A stretch of 64,000 nt of DNA from Acidobacteriaceae bacterium. GTDB taxonomy: Bacteria; Acidobacteriota; Terriglobia; Terriglobales; Acidobacteriaceae. This document shows, piece after piece, positions 51,296-62,256 of the stretch. The notes beneath the pieces were generated by a model. That model saw only the letters and a list, made by a program, of their open reading frames with translations, ran no database searches and was not told the origin of the DNA. The first letter of the stretch is position 1. The number at the start of each line of letters is the position of its first letter. The stretch is taken from the NCBI GenBank assembly GCA_003134655.1, contig PLBY01000155.1, forward strand, positions 106,559 through 170,558. Direction: 5' to 3'. The position numbers were made by a program, and so were the translations under genes.

Positions 51296-51772
51296 ATGTA
51301 CGCGGTTATCCGCGCCGGTGGAAAGCAGTACCGGGTGGCGCCCGGAGACGTGATTCGAGTGGAAAAAGTAGGCACCGGCACCGACGGTGTGGTCGAGTTC
51401 CCCGTCCTGGCGGTTTCCGGCGAAGCGGGCCAGATCGGCCAACAGTCGGATGCCCGCGTGGTCGGCCAGGTCGTAGAAGAAGGCCGCGGCGCGAAGATCC
51501 TGGTGTTCCATTACAAACGCAAGAAGCAATACAAGAAGCTGCGCGGGCACCGGCAGGCTTACACGGCGGTGCGCATCTCTGAGATCGCTTTCGGCGGACA
51601 GAGCTTCAAGGCTCCCGAGCTGCCCAAGAAGGTAGCGAAGCCGAAGAAGGTGAAGCCGGCAGAAGAAGCGCCGGAAGCGCACGAAGCGCACGCGGCCGCG
51701 AAGAAGACTTCGGCCAAGAAGAAAGCCGCACCGAAGAAGGCGGCCAAGAAGTCGCCGCCGAAGAAGAAGTAA
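51296..51772 (+). CDS. rplU: Ribosomal protein bL21 with Lys/Ala-rich tail
   Basis: 158 residues from ATG at 51296 (GGAGG before it). The core (MYAVIRAGGKQYRVAPGDVIRVEK ... FHYKRKKQYKKLRGHRQAYTAVRI) is standard bL21, which binds 23S rRNA. About 55 residues beyond the usual ~103-residue end are a tail of Lys, Ala, Pro and Glu (PKKVKPAEEAPEAHEAHAAA, then AKKKAAPKK), probably disordered. The pair rplU-rpmA is the universal order. The frame also opens at 51098, but only the 51296 start gives bL21. Confidence 0.94.
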   Translation: MYAVIRAGGKQYRVAPGDVIRVEKVGTGTDGVVEFPVLAVSGEAGQIGQQSDARVVGQVVEEGRGAKILVFHYKRKKQYKKLRGHRQAYTAVRISEIAFGGQSFKAPELPKKVAKPKKVKPAEEAPEAHEAHAAAKKTSAKKKAAPKKAAKKSPPKKK

Positions 51773-51780
51773 AAGATAAC

Positions 51781-51827
51781 GTAGCGCCGGCGTCCCGCCG
51801 GCTGTCGCGAGGGCATCTTGCCCTCGC
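51781..51827. repeat. Family B two-hairpin palindrome between rplU and rpmA
   Basis: GTAGCGCCGGCGTCCCGCCGGC then GCGAGGGCATCTTGCCCTCGC. It sits in the 70-base intercistronic gap of a ribosomal-protein operon, so it may influence mRNA processing there. Confidence 0.85.
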
Positions 51828-51842
51828 TCTGAGGACAGTCTT

Positions 51843-52106
51843 ATGGCACATAAAAAAGGGCAAGGAACATCACGAAACGGCCGCGACTCAAACGCGCAGC
51901 GGCTTGGATTCAAAGCATTCGGCGGACAGCTCGTCCCCGGCGGTACCATCATCGTCCGGCAGCGCGGCACCCGTGTGAAGCCGGGCCTGAACGTCGGCCG
52001 CGGCAAAGACGACACCCTCTTCGCCAAGATCACCGGACGCATCAAGTTCCTGAACAAGGGCTCGATGGGCAAGTTCGTGATGGTCGAGCCCGTCGAAGTC
52101 GAGTAG
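51843..52106 (+). CDS. rpmA: Ribosomal protein bL27
   Basis: 87 residues. The sequence MAHKKGQGTSRNGRDSNAQRLGFKAFGGQLVPGG is the bL27 start, with the flexible N-terminal lysine arm that reaches the peptidyl-transferase centre; there is no extra N-terminal cleaved peptide as in Firmicutes. It is followed by a strong terminator, so obg probably has its own promoter. Confidence 0.97.
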   Translation: MAHKKGQGTSRNGRDSNAQRLGFKAFGGQLVPGGTIIVRQRGTRVKPGLNVGRGKDDTLFAKITGRIKFLNKGSMGKFVMVEPVEVE

Positions 52107-52176
52107 CGCCTCGCTGTCGGGACGTTCGCGGGGCGGCAACTGCTCCAGCTTCGCTCAGGACAGGTCCGCGCCACAC

Positions 52177-52210
52177 AGCCTCGTCTTCGGGACGAGGCTT
52201 TTTGGTTTTT
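52177..52210 (+). terminator. Intrinsic terminator after rpmA
   Basis: AGCCTCGTC / GACGAGGCT, nine pairs, loop TTCGG, then TTTTTGGTTTTT. It is the strongest plus-strand terminator in the window after 9093. Confidence 0.9.
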
Positions 52211-52221
52211 GAAGTTTCCCG

Positions 52222-52294
52222 TCGTGATCCTTCGTGTCCTTCGTGGTAAATCCAAAACGCGATCACCACGAAGGACACTAAGGTCCACGAAGGT
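52222..52294. repeat. Family D inverted repeat before obg
   Basis: GTGATCCTTCGTGTCCTTCG (with TGGT) is complementary to ACCACGAAGGACACTAAGGT and CCACGAAGG. It is the full palindromic form of the family D unit. Confidence 0.8.
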
Positions 52295-52309
52295 ACGAGC
52301 AACCACAGC

Positions 52310-53356
52310 ATGTTTATTGATGAGGCGAAAATCAAGGTCAAGGCCGGCGACGGCGGGAACGGCTGCATGGCCTTCCGGCGGGAGAAGTTCGTCCCGCGCG
52401 GCGGACCGTCGGGCGGCGACGGAGGCAAGGGCGGCGACATCGTCATGGAGTCCAGCGAGCGCCACAACACGCTGGTGCACTTCCGTTTCAATCCCGAGCA
52501 CACCGCGCAGCGCGGACGTCACGGCGAAGGTTCGAACAAGACCGGGCGCGACGGCGTAGGCATCGTCCTGAAAGTTCCGGTCGGGACGATTGTGTTCGAC
52601 GACGAAACCGGCGACAAGCTTTTCGAGTTCACGCAGCCCGACCAGAGCTTCGTCGTTGCCCGCGGCGGCCGCGGCGGGCGCGGCAACGCGCGCTTTGCAA
52701 CCTCGGTACATCAAGCCCCGCGTGAGCATGAAGAGGGCCGTCCGGGCGAAGAGCATACGTACCGGCTCGAACTCAAGCTGCTGGCGGATGTGGGGCTGGT
52801 GGGATATCCGAATGTGGGCAAGTCGACGCTGATCTCGCGCATCTCGGCGGCGCGGCCCAAGATTGCGGACTATCCGTTCACCACGCTCGAGCCCAACCTC
52901 GGAGTAGTTGCGGTGGGCGACGCCAAGAGTGAAGTCAGTTTTGTGGTCGCCGACATTCCCGGCTTGATCGAGGGCGCGCACACCGGCGCCGGACTGGGCA
53001 CGCAGTTCCTGCGGCACATTGAGCGCACGCGTCTGCTGGTGCATCTGGTCGACGTTTCCGATTCGAGCGGCCGGCCCGATGTGGCCAAGGACGTCGAAGT
53101 GATCCTGGCTGAGCTGTGGAGCTTCGGGGCTCATCTCCAAGACAAGCCGATGATCATGGCCGCGTCGAAGATCGATGCCGTCAACAAAGACAAGCTGGCC
53201 GCGCTCAAGAAGTACTGCAAAAAACACAAGCTGAAGCTCTACGAGATCTCCGCCGTGACGGGCAAAGGGATCGAGGAGCTGAAGTACGCCATGGCGGACG
53301 AAGTCCAGAAGTTCCGGGAGCGGGAGCTGAAGGCGGCGGTGGGGGAGAGTTCGTAG
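52310..53356 (+). CDS. obgE: GTPase Obg/CgtA
   Basis: 348 residues. The glycine-rich Obg fold (about 1-158: EAKIKVKAGDGGNGCMAFRREKFVPRGGPSGGDGG) precedes a GTPase domain with G1 GYPNVGKST, G2 threonine (YPFTTLEPNLG), G3 DIPGLIEGA and G4 SKID. The protein acts in 50S ribosome assembly and growth control. It ends after the G domain and lacks the extra C-terminal OCT domain. In many bacteria the cluster continues into nadD and rsfS, which here lie 5.7 kb further on. Confidence 0.95.
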   Translation: MFIDEAKIKVKAGDGGNGCMAFRREKFVPRGGPSGGDGGKGGDIVMESSERHNTLVHFRFNPEHTAQRGRHGEGSNKTGRDGVGIVLKVPVGTIVFDDETGDKLFEFTQPDQSFVVARGGRGGRGNARFATSVHQAPREHEEGRPGEEHTYRLELKLLADVGLVGYPNVGKSTLISRISAARPKIADYPFTTLEPNLGVVAVGDAKSEVSFVVADIPGLIEGAHTGAGLGTQFLRHIERTRLLVHLVDVSDSSGRPDVAKDVEVILAELWSFGAHLQDKPMIMAASKIDAVNKDKLAALKKYCKKHKLKLYEISAVTGKGIEELKYAMADEVQKFRERELKAAVGESS

Positions 53357-53390
53357 AGGCGAGACCTGCCAGTTTTTTTCTTCGCGGATT

Positions 53391-53612
53391 TGTAAAATAT
53401 TCAATTCATTGAGGTTACGGCTGCCGGATCGGCGGCTCGCCCGGCAAAATCCTGAGCCGGAAGGACTTACTCGTAAAATATTATGAAATAAGGAGTTAGC
53501 GGCTGGTTTTGGGCTGCTGTTCTGCGCTGATTTCGGTAAGGTGTTTTCTTTCTTATAGTTACGCTGCAATGTTTGGGAGCTTTGGCGGCAAAATATTGCG
53601 AAATAAGGACTT
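53391..53612 (+). repeat. Four A/T-rich AAAATnnT...GGACTTA motifs
   Basis: Copies start near 53391 (TTGTAAAATATTCAATTCAT), 53444 (GCAAAATCCTGAGCCGGAAG), 53472 (TCGTAAAATATTATGAAATA) and 53588 (GGCAAAATATTGCGAAATAA), each followed about 15 bases on by GG-x-[CG]TTA or GAGGTTA. The 53357-53841 gap contains no gene and is clearly more A/T-rich than its surroundings. Confidence 0.5.
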
Positions 53613-53841
53613 AGGATGAGAGCATTCTGTAGCGAGTCGCGGTAGAGCTTTGTGGCCGGCTGGCCCGCCGAGTCGAGGAATTTTTCGCGCACGTGGCCAT
53701 TGTTCGCGTTTGTATTTTCTCAGTAAAGGTCGTTCGTCACAGGAATTGCGATTTTGGCTGTGGAAATCTGTGGAAAACGGAGAGCGTCCGGTTCAGGGGA
53801 GCCCATGTCGTGACGTTCTAAGGGTGGCCAGTCTCCTCCGT

Positions 53842-56292
53842 CTATTCGCTGCGCAACGCCTGTATGGGGTCGACCTGCGTTGCCCGGAGGGCCGGGAGAC
53901 AAATGGCGGAGAGGGAGACCACGAGCAGGATGAGCGCCGCGATGCTGTACAACGATGGGTCAAAACTATCGATAGGCATCCATGAATTCTTTATGAGACG
54001 CATCCACGCCCATGCGGCCGGCATGGCCATTGCCAGTCCGAGGAGCAAGCCGAGGGCGATCTGGCGAAGACCTCTTTTCATCACTGAGCGGAAGATCGAC
54101 TGGCGGGTCGCTCCCAGCGTCATCTGAATGCCGAACTCGCGCGTGCGCTGGCTGATGGCGAAAGTGAGCACACTATAGACGCCGGTGATGGCCAGGACTA
54201 CGGCAATGCCGGCCATGAAGAGGATGATCTTAGCCAGGGAGCGCATGTCCGCGGCGTTGGCTTCAAGGAAATCCCAGATCGTGGACGGAATACCCTCTTG
54301 CGTCTCATCCATGCTCTTGACGATCTGTCCGATGGATGCAGCGACAGGCGTGGCGCTGCCGCTGAACCGCACGAAGAGCTGGCCATCGAGCGTTTGCTCA
54401 TTGCGCAGCGTATATAGCCGGGGCCCGTCGAGGATGCTGAAGCGTTCGGAGCGCGTGTCTGCTGCTACCCCAATCACGACCAAACTTCTGTCATCGGGTG
54501 TGACAACGATTTTGCCTACGGGGTCGCTATCGGCCCAGAATGCTTTCGCGAATGCCTGGGAGACGATGGCCACCTCGGTGCCGTTGTTGGCAGAGACGTC
54601 GGAGCGTAGGAAGGAGCGGCCATGCATTAGGGAGATGCCGAAGGTGGAAAAGAACTCCGGAGAAACGTTGTCGATGGATGCGGGACGCCCCTGCCCCCGG
54701 CTCTGTGTGTCGAGACGAACCTCGCTGATGGGCGCTGCCGTGAAGGGCACGAGGCTCCCCCAGGCCAGGGTCTGCACTCCGGGGACCTGGAGGATGCGTG
54801 ACTCCAGCGAGCGCTCGAAGGCCAGCGCCGAAGCCTCCGTGTAGGGAGGAAGCTCGACTTCAAGTGGAACGGTCATCATGTGGCGGGTTTCAAAGCCCGG
54901 ATCGGTGTTGACGATCGAAAAAGGCAGGCGCGCGAAGAGAACGGCGGCAGCAAGAAGCACGAAGCTCATGGCAAGCTGCACGACGATCAGCGCGCTGGTT
55001 GTATGCGAGCGCATGGTAGCCGAACCTTCGCGCCCCTTTAGCGCAGTGACCAGATCGAATCGAAATGACTCGCGCATCGGTGCCAGGGCAGAAGCCGCGG
55101 TGGCAATGAATACAAGAGCAGCAAGATAGCCAAAGACCTTCCAGTCCGGCCGTATGACGGAGGCGACCGCGGCCGTGGCCGGATCGATGGCTGAGAAGAG
55201 AAGAAAAGGAAAACGGGCGGCCAGATAAATGCTTGCCACTCCAGCGGCGGCAGCGGTAAAGAAACTCTCAAGCGCGAGCATGCGGATGAGCCGCGCACGT
55301 CCGGCGCCGAGGGCAAGACGGATCGCGATTTCTCCGCGGCGCGTGATGGAGCGTGACAGGAAGAGCATGGTCACATTGGTGCACGCCAGCAGCAGCACCA
55401 GGGCGAGCGGTCCCAAAATCAGGGCCATGAGAATCATCGCTACCGATTGCATTGCCGGATTGTGAATGAACGATCCATCAGTGAGCACCAGTGAGGTCTT
55501 CCGGTCCAGCGCAAATACCCTCTGCTCAAAGTAGGATCGGTCGCGCCGGCGAATGATCGTTTGCAACTCCGCGGTTGCATCCGTGCGCGAGTATCCGCGG
55601 CGCAGACGTCCGGCAACCGTCAGCCAGGCCCAGTTGGGATCCTGGAAGGCGCTGTTGCCATGATTGAATGCGGGCTGCAGGCTGTAAGGTATCCAGACCC
55701 CCCCGGACAGCATGTTCGCCGAGTGATCGGAGGCGATGCCGACCACTGTAAGCGGCTGGTGGTTGATATGGATGACCTTTCCAATGATGAGCGGGTCGGA
55801 CGAGTAATAGTTTCGCCAGAAATGCTCGCTCAGCACGGCAATTTGCACCGCGGTTCCCGGCGTGCATTCATCGGGATTGAAAAAGCGGCCCATGACCGGA
55901 CGATCGATTCCGAAAACGCGGAAGTAGTTACAGGTAACGAGGATCGACTCACCTGGCCGGCGTACGTCGTCGAGCGTGGTGGCGATCGTCTGCCATGCCG
56001 CTACATCGGCGAGCGAGCGCGCTTGGGCTTGAATAGCGTCGTAGTCTTCTGCATTGAAGGAAGAGTCCGTGGCCGGTCCGGTAGACCAGCCTTGATAGCG
56101 GGGATAGATCTGGACAAAGCTGGCGGGGTCTTTCTTCGTTGGAGGGTTGAGGAACAAGAAGTTGAGGATGGCGAAAACGCCCGCATTCAATCCGATGCCG
56201 ACGGACAAAGCCAGCACCGTGACAAAGGTCAGGAGCGGCGTCCGGCGGGCGGAGCGGATGGCGTAGAGAACGTCTTGCCGGTCAATCAACAT
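53842..56292 (-). CDS. Large ABC transporter permease of the MacB/FtsX class
   Basis: 816 residues from ATG at 56292 (the frame opens earlier, at 56388, but family sequence starts at MLIDRQDVLYAIRSARRTP). The architecture is two MacB periplasmic domains, each followed by FtsX-type three-span blocks (LGPLALVLLLACTNVTMLFL; KIILFMAGIAVVLAITGVY), and the C terminus ALRATQVDPIQALRSE. These duplicated permeases are abundant in Acidobacteriota. No ATPase gene is beside it. It is read in reverse to the surrounding obg and nadD genes. The remnant at 25287 is from the same class. Confidence 0.85.
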   Translation of the reverse strand: MLIDRQDVLYAIRSARRTPLLTFVTVLALSVGIGLNAGVFAILNFLFLNPPTKKDPASFVQIYPRYQGWSTGPATDSSFNAEDYDAIQAQARSLADVAAWQTIATTLDDVRRPGESILVTCNYFRVFGIDRPVMGRFFNPDECTPGTAVQIAVLSEHFWRNYYSSDPLIIGKVIHINHQPLTVVGIASDHSANMLSGGVWIPYSLQPAFNHGNSAFQDPNWAWLTVAGRLRRGYSRTDATAELQTIIRRRDRSYFEQRVFALDRKTSLVLTDGSFIHNPAMQSVAMILMALILGPLALVLLLACTNVTMLFLSRSITRRGEIAIRLALGAGRARLIRMLALESFFTAAAAGVASIYLAARFPFLLFSAIDPATAAVASVIRPDWKVFGYLAALVFIATAASALAPMRESFRFDLVTALKGREGSATMRSHTTSALIVVQLAMSFVLLAAAVLFARLPFSIVNTDPGFETRHMMTVPLEVELPPYTEASALAFERSLESRILQVPGVQTLAWGSLVPFTAAPISEVRLDTQSRGQGRPASIDNVSPEFFSTFGISLMHGRSFLRSDVSANNGTEVAIVSQAFAKAFWADSDPVGKIVVTPDDRSLVVIGVAADTRSERFSILDGPRLYTLRNEQTLDGQLFVRFSGSATPVAASIGQIVKSMDETQEGIPSTIWDFLEANAADMRSLAKIILFMAGIAVVLAITGVYSVLTFAISQRTREFGIQMTLGATRQSIFRSVMKRGLRQIALGLLLGLAMAMPAAWAWMRLIKNSWMPIDSFDPSLYSIAALILLVVSLSAICLPALRATQVDPIQALRSE

Positions 56293-56496
56293 TCTCGGCG
56301 CCTCCTCAACACCTTCGAGAGACAAGCTTCGCAAAAGCAGAGTCGGTTGGCAAGATTTCGCGCGCGGTCGAGACGCACAGGTCTGCACCGTGATTCGTAA
56401 TAGCCTGTGAACGGGCGGGTGGACAGGCTCCGCTCACGATGGCACCCTCTCCATCGCTGGTTTCATCGGGGGAACTGGGTGTCCTGTTGGCAATAA

Positions 56497-56525
56497 GAAA
56501 GGCGGCCCGAGAGAAGCCGCCTTTC
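56497..56525 (-). terminator. Terminator between the hybrid kinase and the permease
   Basis: GAAAGGCGGC / GCCGCCTTTC, ten pairs, nine-base loop. On the minus strand it follows the kinase stop by about 35 bases. Confidence 0.75.
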
Positions 56526-56561
56526 GTGTTCCGCTTTACCGTCCACAAAACCGAGAGTCCC

Positions 56562-58838
<2,277 letters not shown>

Positions 58839-59015
58839 CCTAGTGCCAAAATGGGAAACGAGGAACATTACAGGAGTTCATTTCTTGTACGAGGACGGCG
58901 AGTGGTGGAGTGTCCCGTTGGCGGTGGCGGCGAGGGCCAGTCGGACAATGGGTGCGTGATTCGGCTTGCATATGCGACCGGGAATCTGGACACTAGGCGG
59001 GGCTGACCTGACTCC

Positions 59016-59708
59016 ATGAATATAGGACTTTTTGGTGGGACCTTCGATCCGGTGCACCGCGGACATATGGCGCTGGCGCGGGCGGCGCTGGAGCAGTACA
59101 AACTGCATCGCATTCACTTTGTGCCGGCGAATGTTCCTCCGCACAAACAACGGCAGCCGCATTCGCTGTTCGTGCACCGCTTTGCCATGCTGGCGCTGGC
59201 GACGGCAGACAAAAAGGCGTTGGTGCCGTCGCTGCTGGAGGCTCCGGAGGAGGGTGTGGTGCCGATCAAGAGGGACCGCGTCGAGAGGCCGAATTACACG
59301 ATCGACACGATCCGGCGGTTGAAACAATCGCTCAAGGCGGCTGACAAACTGTTTCTGTTGTTGGGCATGGACGCGTTTGCGGATATCGCGAAGTGGCATC
59401 AGGCGGAGGCGCTGTTTCGCGAGTGCGAGTTCGTGGTGGCGAGCCGTCCTGGCTACTCGCTGGCCGACGTGGCGAACGCGCTGCCGGAGAGCCTGCGTCC
59501 GCGGCCCGAAGTGACGCGGCCGTTTCAGAAGCTGGCGGCTACGGGAGATCTGGTGCTGAAGGGGGCGACGATTCACCTGCTGGCGGATCTGCATCAACCG
59601 GCTTCGGCGACGGCGATCCGGCAGGTGGCAGCGGCGGGGAAGCCGCTGCGACGGTTCGTGGATGCGTCGGTGGCGGAGTACATCCGGAAGATGGGGTTGT
59701 ATCGGTAG
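59016..59708 (+). CDS. nadD: Nicotinate-nucleotide adenylyltransferase
   Basis: 230 residues. It adenylates nicotinate mononucleotide in NAD synthesis. The nucleotidyltransferase motif GLFGGTFDPVHRGHMALA, the PPHK motif (VPANVPPHKQ), LLLGMDAFADIAKWH and the late SATAIRQ loop are all present. It is in the usual nadD-rsfS order, with a small basic ORF between. It lies 177 bases divergent from the hybrid kinase. Confidence 0.95.
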   Translation: MNIGLFGGTFDPVHRGHMALARAALEQYKLHRIHFVPANVPPHKQRQPHSLFVHRFAMLALATADKKALVPSLLEAPEEGVVPIKRDRVERPNYTIDTIRRLKQSLKAADKLFLLLGMDAFADIAKWHQAEALFRECEFVVASRPGYSLADVANALPESLRPRPEVTRPFQKLAATGDLVLKGATIHLLADLHQPASATAIRQVAAAGKPLRRFVDASVAEYIRKMGLYR

Positions 59709-59805
59709 TGGGATGATGTGGCGGATTTCGTGAATCTTTAGCTCGGCGGTTATGATGGATCGGAGGGAACCATAGCGTGAGTGGTGACTCGCTTTCCAGA
59801 TCTTT

Positions 59806-59838
59806 AACCACCAAGGACACGAAGGTTCACGAAGGAAA
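59806..59838. repeat. Family D repeat
   Basis: AACCACCAAGGACACGAAGG then TTCACGAAGGAAA; 53 bases before the small basic ORF. Confidence 0.75.
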
Positions 59839-59890
59839 CCCTTCGATCAAATCAGGGGTGGCGTCCCGAACCGCTTGAATCAGGAGACCC

Positions 59891-60022
59891 ATGGCTCAGA
59901 ATCACTATGTAACGAAGACCAAACGGCGGAATAAGAGCAAGAAGCGCAAGGATCCGGCCGCGGCGACGATGGCGAAACTTCGCGAGTTGGCGGCGGCCGA
60001 GGCGAAGAGGGCGGGCAAGTAG
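59891..60022 (+). CDS. Small basic protein between nadD and rsfS
   Basis: 43 residues, start ATG after AGGAGA. It opens MAQNHYVTKTKRRNKSKKRK and continues DPAAATMAKLRELAAAEAKR. The first half is strongly basic, the second a probable helix. I recognise no family; the composition and the setting among ribosome-linked genes (nadD, rsfS, rlmH) would suit a ribosome- or RNA-associated peptide, which is inference. Good ribosome-binding site and spacing support it as real. Confidence 0.65.
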   Translation: MAQNHYVTKTKRRNKSKKRKDPAAATMAKLRELAAAEAKRAGK

Positions 60023-60063
60023 GGCTTCGCCCGCGCGGAGTCTGGCCGGGCTCGGTTTAGTCC

Positions 60064-60110
60064 GAGATCCTTCGCTCCGCCGGAAGAACGGCTCCGCTCA
60101 GGATGACATC
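60064..60110. repeat. Family C palindrome, short copy
   Basis: GAGATCCTTCGCTCCGCCGG, then GAACGGCTCCGCTCAGGATG and ACATCCC. It occupies the gap between the small ORF and rsfS. Confidence 0.75.
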
Positions 60111-60188
60111 CCGAAAAATTGAGCGGTCATTAGGGTCGGTTACAATTAGAGCGACCTTTACGCTGACGAAAGAACCGCCGACGACTGA

Positions 60189-60638
60189 ATGAAGAAGAGC
60201 GAACTCAAACAGCAAATTTCCGCCGCCATCCAAGCCTGCCTCGAGAAGAAGGCCGAAGAACTCAGCATCCTGGAAATGGAAAAAGGGTCGGGAGCGTTTA
60301 CCGACTATTTTGTGCTGTGCAGCGGCACGAATCCGCGGCAGGTGCAGGCCATTGCCGACGAGGTAGAGCTGCAGTTGAAGGCCGCGAACCTGCGTCCGGC
60401 GCACGTTGAAGGCTACAAGCAGGCGGAGTGGGTGCTGCTGGATTACGTCGACTTCGTGGTTCACGTGTTCTCGGAGAAGGCGCGCAAGTTTTACGATCTG
60501 GAGCGGCTGTGGAAGACGGCCAAGCGGCTGGAAGTTGGCGATTTGCAGGCCGCTCCCAAGAAGAAGAAAGCGGCTGCGCCCAAGCCGGCTGCGGTGAAAG
60601 TAGCTCTAGCGAAAAAGAAGAAGAAAAAGACAGCCTAG
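60189..60638 (+). CDS. rsfS: Ribosomal silencing factor
   Basis: 149 residues. RsfS binds uL14 on the 50S subunit and blocks subunit joining under poor nutrition. The family core ELSILEMEKGSGAFTDYFVLCSGTNPRQVQAIADEVELQL and WVLLDYVDFVVHVFSEKARKFYDLERLW is intact. Beyond the usual ~110 residues is a Lys/Ala/Pro tail (PKKKKAAAPKPAAVKVALAK), like the tail on bL21 in this genome. Confidence 0.94.
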   Translation: MKKSELKQQISAAIQACLEKKAEELSILEMEKGSGAFTDYFVLCSGTNPRQVQAIADEVELQLKAANLRPAHVEGYKQAEWVLLDYVDFVVHVFSEKARKFYDLERLWKTAKRLEVGDLQAAPKKKKAAAPKPAAVKVALAKKKKKKTA

Positions 60639-60665
60639 ATCTTCTTCGCAATTCTGAAGGCTCCC

Positions 60666-61505
60666 ATGACATCGAAATCAGACTCCGGGCCGGACTGGGG
60701 AAACCAGTACCGGCTCGTTGCTTCTGAGAAGTGGAAGGCCAAGTCGGCGGCCATGGGACAGCCTGTGACCGATGCGCTGGTGGAGTATGCGCAGCCCGCG
60801 CTGGGCATGCAAGTGCTCGACCTGGCCAGCGGAACCGGCGAGCCTGCGATCAGTCTGGCGTCTCGTGTCGGAGAACATGGGCACGTCACGGCCATTGATC
60901 TGAGTGCCGGGTTGCTCGATATCGCCGCGAAGCGGGCCGAGGCGCGTGGGCTGAAGAACTTCACCACGCTGCAGGCCGACGCGCACAGCCTGCCTTTTCC
61001 GGACAACAATTTCGATCTCGCAACTTCGCGCTTTGGGGTGATGTTTTTTCATGATCCGGCGGCTGCGTCGCAGGAACTGTGGCGCGTGTTGCGGCCAGGT
61101 GCGCGGGCGTGTTTTCTGGCGTGGGGTCCGGTCGAGCAGCCCTATTGGCAGAGCATGATGGGCGTGGTGCACCGGCATGTCGGCGGACCGTTGCTGGAGC
61201 CAGATGGGCCAAATCCCTTTCGATTTGCCGAGCCCGGCAGCCTGGCGGCGATTTTTCGCGGCGCTGGATTCAACGCAGTCGAGGAAGAGACCAAAACGCT
61301 GCCCTGGACATGGCCCGGCCCCGTCGAAGAATTGTGGGAGTATTCGCAGTCGGTCTCCGTTCCGTTTCGTTCGATGCTGGAGCGCGTGTCGACGGAGAAG
61401 TGGCCTCAGATTCACGCCGAAGTGCACGCGGCGGTGCGGCAGTATTGGGATGGCGAGAAGGTTGCGTTCGGAGTGTCGATTGTGCTGGCCTCGGGGAAGA
61501 AGTAG
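60666..61505 (+). CDS. Class I SAM-dependent methyltransferase
   Basis: 279 residues. The Rossmann motif VLDLASGTGEPAISLASRVG, the acidic GHVTAIDLSAGLL after strand 2, and ADAHSLPFPDNNFDLATSRFGVMFFHDP match UbiE/ARSM-like methyltransferases. The substrate is not evident. The C-terminal region (PFRFAEPGSLAAIFRGAGFNAVEEETKTLPW) is typical of small-molecule methyltransferases. It interrupts the rsfS-rlmH order, 27 bases after rsfS, so may be co-transcribed. Confidence 0.85.
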   Translation: MTSKSDSGPDWGNQYRLVASEKWKAKSAAMGQPVTDALVEYAQPALGMQVLDLASGTGEPAISLASRVGEHGHVTAIDLSAGLLDIAAKRAEARGLKNFTTLQADAHSLPFPDNNFDLATSRFGVMFFHDPAAASQELWRVLRPGARACFLAWGPVEQPYWQSMMGVVHRHVGGPLLEPDGPNPFRFAEPGSLAAIFRGAGFNAVEEETKTLPWTWPGPVEELWEYSQSVSVPFRSMLERVSTEKWPQIHAEVHAAVRQYWDGEKVAFGVSIVLASGKK

Positions 61506-61520
61506 GCGTGGAAAGAACAA

Positions 61521-61564
61521 GTCGAGCTTCGCTCGACGGACAGCCGATGGCGGCTGTCCCCACA
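61521..61564. repeat. Family A REP-like element, intergenic
   Basis: Small hairpin GTCGAGCTTCGCTCGAC, then GGACAGCCGATGGCGGCTGT with CCCCACAT. It lies between the methyltransferase and rlmH genes. Confidence 0.85.
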
Positions 61565-61608
61565 TCGGTGTTTCCAGCGACTGCCAGATAACAAGGACGT
61601 GGCCTCGC

Positions 61609-62061
61609 GTGAAGATCAAGATTGCATGGATCGGGAAGACAAAGGAACCGGCGATCGCGTCGCTGACGGACGAGTATTTCAAACGGATCTCACGGTATGT
61701 GCCGGTGGAGGGAGTTGCGCTGCGAGATGAAGCGGCGTTGCTCGATCTGGGTGGGCGGGGAGCGGGGGCGAAAGCGGGCGCGAAATCGACTCTGGTGCTG
61801 ATGGATTCGCGGGGCAAAGAATTCTCGTCCGAGCAGTTCGCCAGGTTTCTAGGCGATTATCAGGACCGCAATCCGTTGCCGCTGATCATCGCCATTGGCG
61901 GGGCGGATGGGTTCAGTGACGCAGTGCGGGCGGCTGCGCAGCACACAATCTCACTCGGAAAGATGACCCTCGCGCATGAACTGGCGCGAGTCGTCCTGCT
62001 GGAGCAGGTCTATCGGGCGTTTACCATCCTGAAGGGTCATCCGTATCACTCGGGACATTAG
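61609..62061 (+). CDS. rlmH: 23S rRNA (pseudouridine-1915-N3)-methyltransferase
   Basis: 150 residues from GTG at 61609. The frame opens far upstream (61177), but the RlmH family starts at VKIKIAWIGKTKEPAIASLTDEYFKRIS. It methylates a pseudouridine in the decoding-side helix 69. Motifs: LVLMDSRGKEFSSEQFARFL, IIAIGGADGFSD and the C-terminal knot ELARVVLLEQVYRAFTILKGHPYHSGH. rsfS-rlmH proximity is conserved in bacteria. Confidence 0.93.
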   Translation: MKIKIAWIGKTKEPAIASLTDEYFKRISRYVPVEGVALRDEAALLDLGGRGAGAKAGAKSTLVLMDSRGKEFSSEQFARFLGDYQDRNPLPLIIAIGGADGFSDAVRAAAQHTISLGKMTLAHELARVVLLEQVYRAFTILKGHPYHSGH

Positions 62062-62256
62062 GTCGGATCGGTTTTTCGCGTTCCGGTGTTGAACCACTCA
62101 CTGACTAGCAAGTCAAAACGTGTAACGGCCTGGTTACGTAAACCATGCCCATTCCGTGCGCACGAACCAGGGTTCCCATTCAAAGCAGGTTACTTCCGTT
62201 TTGCCCGTCATTCGCCCCACGAATCGGTAGCAAGCGACTGTCACCATAGGAGCCTT

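Noticed and set aside
50939..53692. 917-codon minus-strand frame
   Set aside because: It covers rplU, rpmA and obg on the opposite strand, all of which are certain; the translation is His/Arg/Val-rich and has no family features.
60678..61817. 379-codon minus-strand frame
   Set aside because: Antisense shadow of the methyltransferase gene and rlmH start.
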